A stretch of 64,000 bases of DNA from Paractinoplanes rishiriensis (GTDB lineage: Bacteria > Actinomycetota > Actinomycetes > Mycobacteriales > Micromonosporaceae): assembly GCF_016862375.1 (NCBI RefSeq), contig NZ_BOMV01000023.1, positions 1-64,000 on the forward strand. Direction: 5' to 3'. Shown in pieces: positions 60,901 through 64,000 of the stretch (position 1 is its first letter; each line of letters opens with the position of its first letter). The notes below the pieces were generated by a model. That model searched no databases. It was given only the letters and a program-made list of their open reading frames with translations, and was not told the DNA's origin. The translations under genes were made by a program, and so were the position numbers.

Positions 60901-61326
60901 ACCGTACGGGAAAACCTCCGCCTGGCCCGCCCCACCGCCACCGACCCCGAACTCCGCGCTGCGCTGGCCCGGGTGCGTCTGGACGGCTGGCTGGCCGGTC
61001 TCCCGTACGGCCTCAACTCCTGGCTCGGCACCGGCGGAAGCACCATGTCGGGTGGTCAGGCCCGCCGCTTCGCCACCGCGCGCGCCCTGCTGGCCGACCC
61101 CGAACTGCTGATACTCGACGAGCCGACCGAGGGCCTCGACGCCCCGACCGCCGAGGCGCTGATGGCCGACCTGCTGACCGCCACCACCGGCCGCACCGTG
61201 CTGCTGCTAACCCACCGCACCGAGGGCCTGGACCGCGTGGACCGCACCCTGCACCTGACCGCCGGCCGCCTGCAAACATGCACGCCCGCAACAATGCAGC
61301 CGGCGCGAGCCGGCGCGGCCCAATGA
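57916..61326 (+). CDS. cydDC: Fused CydDC ABC transporter for cytochrome bd assembly
   Basis: 1136 residues, a fusion of CydD and CydC, as often in actinomycetes. The first half has an ABC membrane domain, Walker A GPSGAGKT (about 357), signature ISAGQRQRLALA (about 437) and Walker B LLLDEPTAHLD (about 462). A Pro/Thr/His-rich linker (about 514-575) joins the second half with Walker A GRSGSGKS (about 937), MSGGQARRFATA (about 1044) and LLILDEPTEGLD (about 1064). It exports thiols or moves haem so that cytochrome bd matures. GTG overlaps the cydB stop. Confidence 0.9.
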   Translation: MTRPVDPRLLRHARTSRAGIAALALTGAGQATATLAVAVALSVLVGDGSGWALGLLLAAAVVRAALAWTEQVVARRTAARVTDELRRSLLRALPRRGPAWVANFGPGRLTTVLTTGLDALRPWFGGYLPSLVLGVLLPPLVVLAMAVVDPASALITLLTLPLIPVLGALIGWATEASARRRWQADARLAGHFLDVVQGLPTLRIFGRASRQTAVVADLTDQHRSATLRVLRVAFLSSTALDLVGTLSVGLIAVEAGLRVAAGTMSLAPALLVILLAPEAYRPLREMAARYHASTAAAAAIADVDEILQPAASGFAAPVEGPGVVVAGLRARYPEATTDALALPALTVRPGEIVALRGPSGAGKTTALRVLSGLHPAAAGTFTAGHPLYLPQRPTLPHARTVADAFEPGTPATEITAALAALDIDLPATTPLGEHGTGISAGQRQRLALAALLHRATRTPATLLLDEPTAHLDPTTERRVITHLRAAAQAGSAILVVAHRPALLAAADRAVTLHPPRHASPPRHTEQPTQPPPPAPPSAPPTHTPLPTGPPTPTPPPHPTAPPPSGISPPQSHDISDMSGETAARDAPAPQRWSAWRRPWAAVLLGSASNLAALLLTGAAAWLLVRAASMPPVLTLSAAVVLVRGSAVARPLLRYLERLLAHDVAFANLGRRRSGVYAALIPRLPGPHLRRRGDLLTRIVDDVDAKIDGLLRGLLPVLAAATTLIVTATVAVWIAPATALPLTAGLLITAVLAPAMAARQAAREDAGTATARARLRDAMVETVAGLEELPGTEVPERRSRTLARLESRAAHAAGRAAALAHLGWGVAVAGTAYALQQAAVLTPEWTAVVLLAVVALGEPALTLPDAAVARRRAAGAAHRIAALTTEPPAVGFPSTSHNPKTDLGTISVRGLSAGWDPARPPVLRDLDLDLPAGSRVAVVGRSGSGKSTLGAVLARLLDPRAGHLTAGGRDLRSFPETAVRGRIVLVGDDTGHIFASTVRENLRLARPTATDPELRAALARVRLDGWLAGLPYGLNSWLGTGGSTMSGGQARRFATARALLADPELLILDEPTEGLDAPTAEALMADLLTATTGRTVLLLTHRTEGLDRVDRTLHLTAGRLQTCTPATMQPARAGAAQ
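61268..61281. repeat. Left copy of a 14-bp direct repeat flanking the PssE/PssD block
   Basis: GCCTGCAAACATGC lies near the cydDC end and recurs exactly at 62349-62362. Between the copies are only the two glycosyltransferase-related genes on the minus strand. It might be chance or a mark of insertion. Confidence 0.4.
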
Positions 61327-61333
61327 GCCGACT

Positions 61334-61837
61334 TCAGCCCAACCCTCCACAAACCCGGTCCATCGTGGCGATCAGTTCCGCATCGGAGACGGCCGGCGGC
61401 ACCACCCGAGCGGACCGCAACCGACCCGCCTCCTCCCCGTGCGAAGCCACCGCCGCCGCCAGCTCCGCCGCCAACGCCGCCACCTCCCAGACCGCCCGCA
61501 CCAGCCCCACCCGCTCCTCCGCCCGCAGGTAATCCACCTGCCGGGAGCTGGCACACTCCCCCAGTTCCCGCCGCCGGGGCACCACGATCGGCACCCCGCT
61601 CAACCTCTGCACCAGCCGCACCGTGCCGCCCGCGTGCGTGATCACCAGGTCGGCGTCCGCCAACCGCCGCTGCATCTCGTCCAGCGGCACGAAGCCGTCG
61701 TGCGGGCAGGGCGGCACCACCGAGGACGAGCCGGTCTGCACGAAAATGTCGTGGTATGCGCACAGCGGGGCGATCGCCGACACCAGGCGGTCGAACGGCC
61801 GCATGGTCATGCCGACCGTGACCAGAATGCGCGCCAT
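61334..61837 (-). CDS. PssE/Alg13-like glycosyltransferase catalytic subunit
   Basis: 167 residues. The fold is that of the C-terminal half of GT-B enzymes (GT28 family): MARILVTVGMTMRPFDRLVSA at the start, DADLVITHAGGTVRLVQRLS binding the nucleotide sugar, and PIVVPRRRELGEC. In exopolysaccharide systems, PssE is catalytic and PssD anchors it to the membrane. It is coupled by ATGA to the PssD-like gene. Donor sugar unknown (UDP-GlcNAc or UDP-GlcA in relatives). Confidence 0.8.
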   Translation of the reverse strand: MARILVTVGMTMRPFDRLVSAIAPLCAYHDIFVQTGSSSVVPPCPHDGFVPLDEMQRRLADADLVITHAGGTVRLVQRLSGVPIVVPRRRELGECASSRQVDYLRAEERVGLVRAVWEVAALAAELAAAVASHGEEAGRLRSARVVPPAVSDAELIATMDRVCGGLG

Positions 61838-62271
61838 CAGTACAGCTCGCCGACCAGCACCGCGCCGGAATACGCAGAGAGCCGCGACGGCCGCTGCACC
61901 AGCACGGTGTGGGCCAGCCGGGCGCACAGCCGGGCCGAGCCGCGCACGTCCGTCGTCTGCGGCAGCGTCTCCAGCCAGACCGTGCGCACTCCCAGCAGGC
62001 GTCCGGCCAGGAAGTAGCGCAGCGCCAGTCCCCGCCCGGCCGAGACGATCACGTCGGGGCGGAGCGCCCGGACGGTCCCCCACACCGCGCGGGGACCGGC
62101 GGGTTCGGACTGCCAGACCACCCGCTGATCGGCCAGCGCGACGACCGTGTCGGCGGCCCGCACCGCGACCCACGCGGTCGAGTGCCGCCGCCACCAGGGG
62201 CGCAGCGCCAGCAGATCCAGCAGGACCCCGCCGCTGGACGAGACGAGGAGCACGCGTAACGGCCGGCTCAT
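61837..62271 (-). CDS. PssD/Alg14-like membrane partner of the glycosyltransferase
   Basis: 144 residues beginning MSRPLRVLLVSSSGGVLLDLL. This is the N-terminal acceptor-side half of split GT-B enzymes; LRPDVIVSAGRGLALRYFL and LLGVRTVWLETLP are conserved. A nearby start at 62277 adds two residues. It anchors PssE at the membrane. A GxSSGG-like loop binds the lipid acceptor or the partner. The pair lies between cydDC and a maltokinase-cap gene without other polysaccharide genes. Confidence 0.78.
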   Translation of the reverse strand: MSRPLRVLLVSSSGGVLLDLLALRPWWRRHSTAWVAVRAADTVVALADQRVVWQSEPAGPRAVWGTVRALRPDVIVSAGRGLALRYFLAGRLLGVRTVWLETLPQTTDVRGSARLCARLAHTVLVQRPSRLSAYSGAVLVGELY

Positions 62272-62348
62272 GGCCATCGACGCTAGCCGGGCGCCGACCT
62301 GCGGGTATCCACTGTGGAGCGAATCATGGCCCGGCCGTTCAGGCGATA

Positions 62349-62362
62349 GCCTGCAAACATGC
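62349..62362. repeat. Right copy of the 14-bp direct repeat
   Basis: Identical to the copy at 61268-61281. It lies in the gap between the PssD-like and maltokinase-cap genes, about 78 bases before the PssD-like start. Confidence 0.4.
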
Positions 62363-62480
62363 GCAACGGTGGATGGGTGCGGCGCCCCGGGCAATAAATC
62401 GATAAGCGTAAATGTGCTCAAGACCACCAGCGGACCAAGGGTAGTCGTCCCGCACCGGTGCGTATCGCTAGAGTCCGCCC

Positions 62481-63107
62481 ATGGCGACTATCCACCAGGC
62501 CACGCTCACCCCTACCAAACTGGAGCTGCTGGAGGGTTGGTTGCCCACCCGCCCGTGGTACCCCGGCGCCAAGCAGCCGCCGGACCTGGACCGGCTCGGC
62601 GCGTGCCGGTTCGACGACCCGGACGGCGAGGTGGGCATCGAGATGCTGGTGGTGCGCGCCACGGACGGCCCGCTGCTGCACGTCCCGCTCACCTACCGCG
62701 GCGCGCCGCTGGACGAGGCCGACTACTACCTGATCGGCACGCTCGAGCACTCGGTCCTGGGCACCCGGTGGGTCTATGACGCGGTCGGCGACCCGGTCTA
62801 CCTGGCCTGCCTGGCCACCGCTATCAACACCGGTGGCACCGAGGCCGAGGAGTACATCGAGGGTGACGCCGGCCCGCAGCGCCGCGACCCGCTCATGTCG
62901 GTGCGCGGCACCGGCTGGGCCGAGGCGCCGAAGCCGACCGGCCAGCTGGTGCGCGTGCAGGACGGTGACCCGGCGGTCGCGGTCACCACGACCGCCCGCA
63001 TCGAGGTCCGCCGGGTGCTCACCGCGGAGCCGGCCGCCGGCCCGCTCGCGCTCACCGGCACCTGGCCGGACCAGCCGACACCGGTGATCCTGGCGGTGCT
63101 CAGCTGA
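62481..63107 (+). CDS. Maltokinase N-terminal-cap-like protein
   Basis: 208 residues resembling the N-terminal cap domain of maltokinase (Pep2-like). The start MATIHQATLTPTKLELLEGW, then RPWYPGAKQPP and a beta-rich domain ending GTLEHSVLGTRWVYDAVGDP, belongs to this group. The kinase domain that follows in Pep2 is absent, so it may regulate another kinase or bind maltose-derived sugars. It overlaps the opposing oxidoreductase gene by 8 bases. Confidence 0.7.
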   Translation: MATIHQATLTPTKLELLEGWLPTRPWYPGAKQPPDLDRLGACRFDDPDGEVGIEMLVVRATDGPLLHVPLTYRGAPLDEADYYLIGTLEHSVLGTRWVYDAVGDPVYLACLATAINTGGTEAEEYIEGDAGPQRRDPLMSVRGTGWAEAPKPTGQLVRVQDGDPAVAVTTTARIEVRRVLTAEPAAGPLALTGTWPDQPTPVILAVLS

Positions 63108-64000
63108 CCGCCCCGCGGATCTCCTTGGTGTAGAAGTCGAAGAACCCGTCCGGGTCGGGCCCGCAGTTCATCAGCACGATGTGGTCGTAACCGGCCGCCA
63201 CGTGCGTACGGATCGCCTCCAGGTACGGCTGCGGCTCCGGCCCGACGACGAACTTGTCCGCCACGTCCTCGGGCCGCACGGTCGCCGCCGCGGCCTCGAA
63301 GTTGACCGGATTGGGCAGCTCCGCCATCACCTTCCAGCCGGTCACCGCCCACCGCGTCGTCCGGTGTGCCTCGCGGACAGCGTCCTCGGCCGAGGGCGCC
63401 CAGGCCACCGGGATCTCGGCATATTTCGGCCCGGACCCGCCGGCCGCCTCGAACGTCTCGACCAGGTCGGCCCGCGGTTCGGTGGCGAACAGCCCGGATC
63501 CGTGCGTCGCGGCCAGTTCCGCCGCCTGCTTCCCGCCGGCCGCCACCGCGATGGCCGGCAGCTTCGGCGGCAGATCGAACACCCGCGCGTCCTCCAGCCG
63601 CAGGTAAGTGCCCTCGTACGACTGATAACCGCCCTGCCACAGAAGGTTGATGATGTCCAGCGCCTCGGCCAGGCGCGCCTGGCGCTCGCGTACGGCCGGA
63701 AAGCCCTGACCCACCACATGCTCGTTGAGCCGCTCGCCCGAGCCGACACCCAGCGTGAAGCGGTCATCGGAGATGATCGCGAGCGTCGCCGCGGCCTGCG
63801 CGATGATCGCCGGGTGGTACCGCACGCTCGGGCAGGTCACGCCGGTCGCCAGCCGCAGCCGCTCGGTGCGGGCCGCAATGGCGCCGAGGACCGACCAGGC
63901 GAACGGAGAGTGACCCTGCACGTCCAGCCACGGATGGTAGTGATCACTGATCTCGACGAAGTCGAACCCGGCCTGCTCGGCCCGCACGCCCTGCCGGATC
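63100..64000 (-). CDS. F420-dependent LLM-class oxidoreductase, 5' end outside the window
   Basis: About 300 residues are visible; the frame continues past 64000. It has the TIM barrel of F420-dependent glucose-6-phosphate dehydrogenase-type enzymes: FDFVEISDHYHPWLDVQGHS, ATGVTCPSVRYHPAIIAQAA, TLGVGSGERLNEHVVG, and AAGYDHIVLMNCGPDPDGFF at the C-terminus. It uses cofactor F420 for hydride transfer; the substrate is not evident. Confidence 0.83.
   Translation of the reverse strand, partial: IRQGVRAEQAGFDFVEISDHYHPWLDVQGHSPFAWSVLGAIAARTERLRLATGVTCPSVRYHPAIIAQAAATLAIISDDRFTLGVGSGERLNEHVVGQGFPAVRERQARLAEALDIINLLWQGGYQSYEGTYLRLEDARVFDLPPKLPAIAVAAGGKQAAELAATHGSGLFATEPRADLVETFEAAGGSGPKYAEIPVAWAPSAEDAVREAHRTTRWAVTGWKVMAELPNPVNFEAAAATVRPEDVADKFVVGPEPQPYLEAIRTHVAAGYDHIVLMNCGPDPDGFFDFYTKEIRGAVS

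Overview
The window is about 64 kb of very GC-rich DNA with short intergenic gaps, many ATGA/GTGA stop-start overlaps, frequent GTG/TTG starts and actinobacterial protein families (DUF6230/DUF6114, LAL regulators, a fused CydDC, an F420-type oxidoreductase, a maltokinase-cap-like protein). This points to a filamentous actinomycete. Micromonosporaceae such as Actinoplanes is my best guess, but it is an inference. I recognised no rRNA, tRNA, CRISPR array, transposase or prophage gene.

Layout. 1-4.5 kb: a ~35 bp tandem repeat, a tetR-plsC pair with a double palindromic operator, an ECF sigma factor co-translated with a membrane-anchored Asp-box protein, and an acyltransferase-3 protein. 4.5-8 kb: a two-gene secreted polysaccharide-degrading operon (alginate-lyase-family protein, then a ricin-lectin/beta-helix protein) behind a LacI-type palindrome. 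8-16 kb: an FAD dehydrogenase, an orphan XRE antitoxin beside a decayed toxin, an SGNH hydrolase, a membrane protein, and a two-gene molybdenum hydroxylase. 16-22.4 kb: two coupled sensor kinases without a response regulator, a DUF6230/DUF6114 pair, and a small frameshifted gene. 22.4-36 kb: a stress and arginine region with arcA, an NhaC-type antiporter and an ArcD-like antiporter (no arcB or arcC seen), a ThrE exporter, an HtrA-like protease, a DUF1269 protein, a membrane alpha/beta-hydrolase and a tandem universal stress protein. 35-42.7 kb: a GT1 glycosyltransferase operon whose last gene is frameshifted, a LAL regulator, an ECF sigma factor, a TetR-DUF1992 pair and a DUF2277 gene. 42.8-47 kb: a two-component system followed by a YcnI-like protein, divergent from a LolA-like protein. 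47-50 kb: trpB-trpA-gntR with a paired operator and a strong hairpin upstream, then a tyrosine phosphatase. 50-54 kb: a TPR-membrane/AAA ATPase pair and an NlpC/P60 hydrolase. 54-61.3 kb: blaI-M56 divergent from cydA-cydB-cydDC with shared BlaI-like operators. 61.3-64 kb: a PssE/PssD-like pair, a maltokinase-cap-like protein and a truncated F420-type oxidoreductase.

The most informative leads are mainly regulatory circuits read from the DNA: the BlaI-type dyads shared with the cytochrome bd operon, the repeated dyad upstream of trpBA-gntR with an apparent CTG start for gntR, the TetR double operator, and the LacI-type site before the lyase operon. I also found three broken or frameshifted genes (toxin remnant, the 22.1 kb small gene, the 35-36 kb membrane gene). 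Two of these differ from an intact frame by one C or G in a short homopolymer, so assembly error must be excluded. All protein assignments come from reading motifs; no database search was run.
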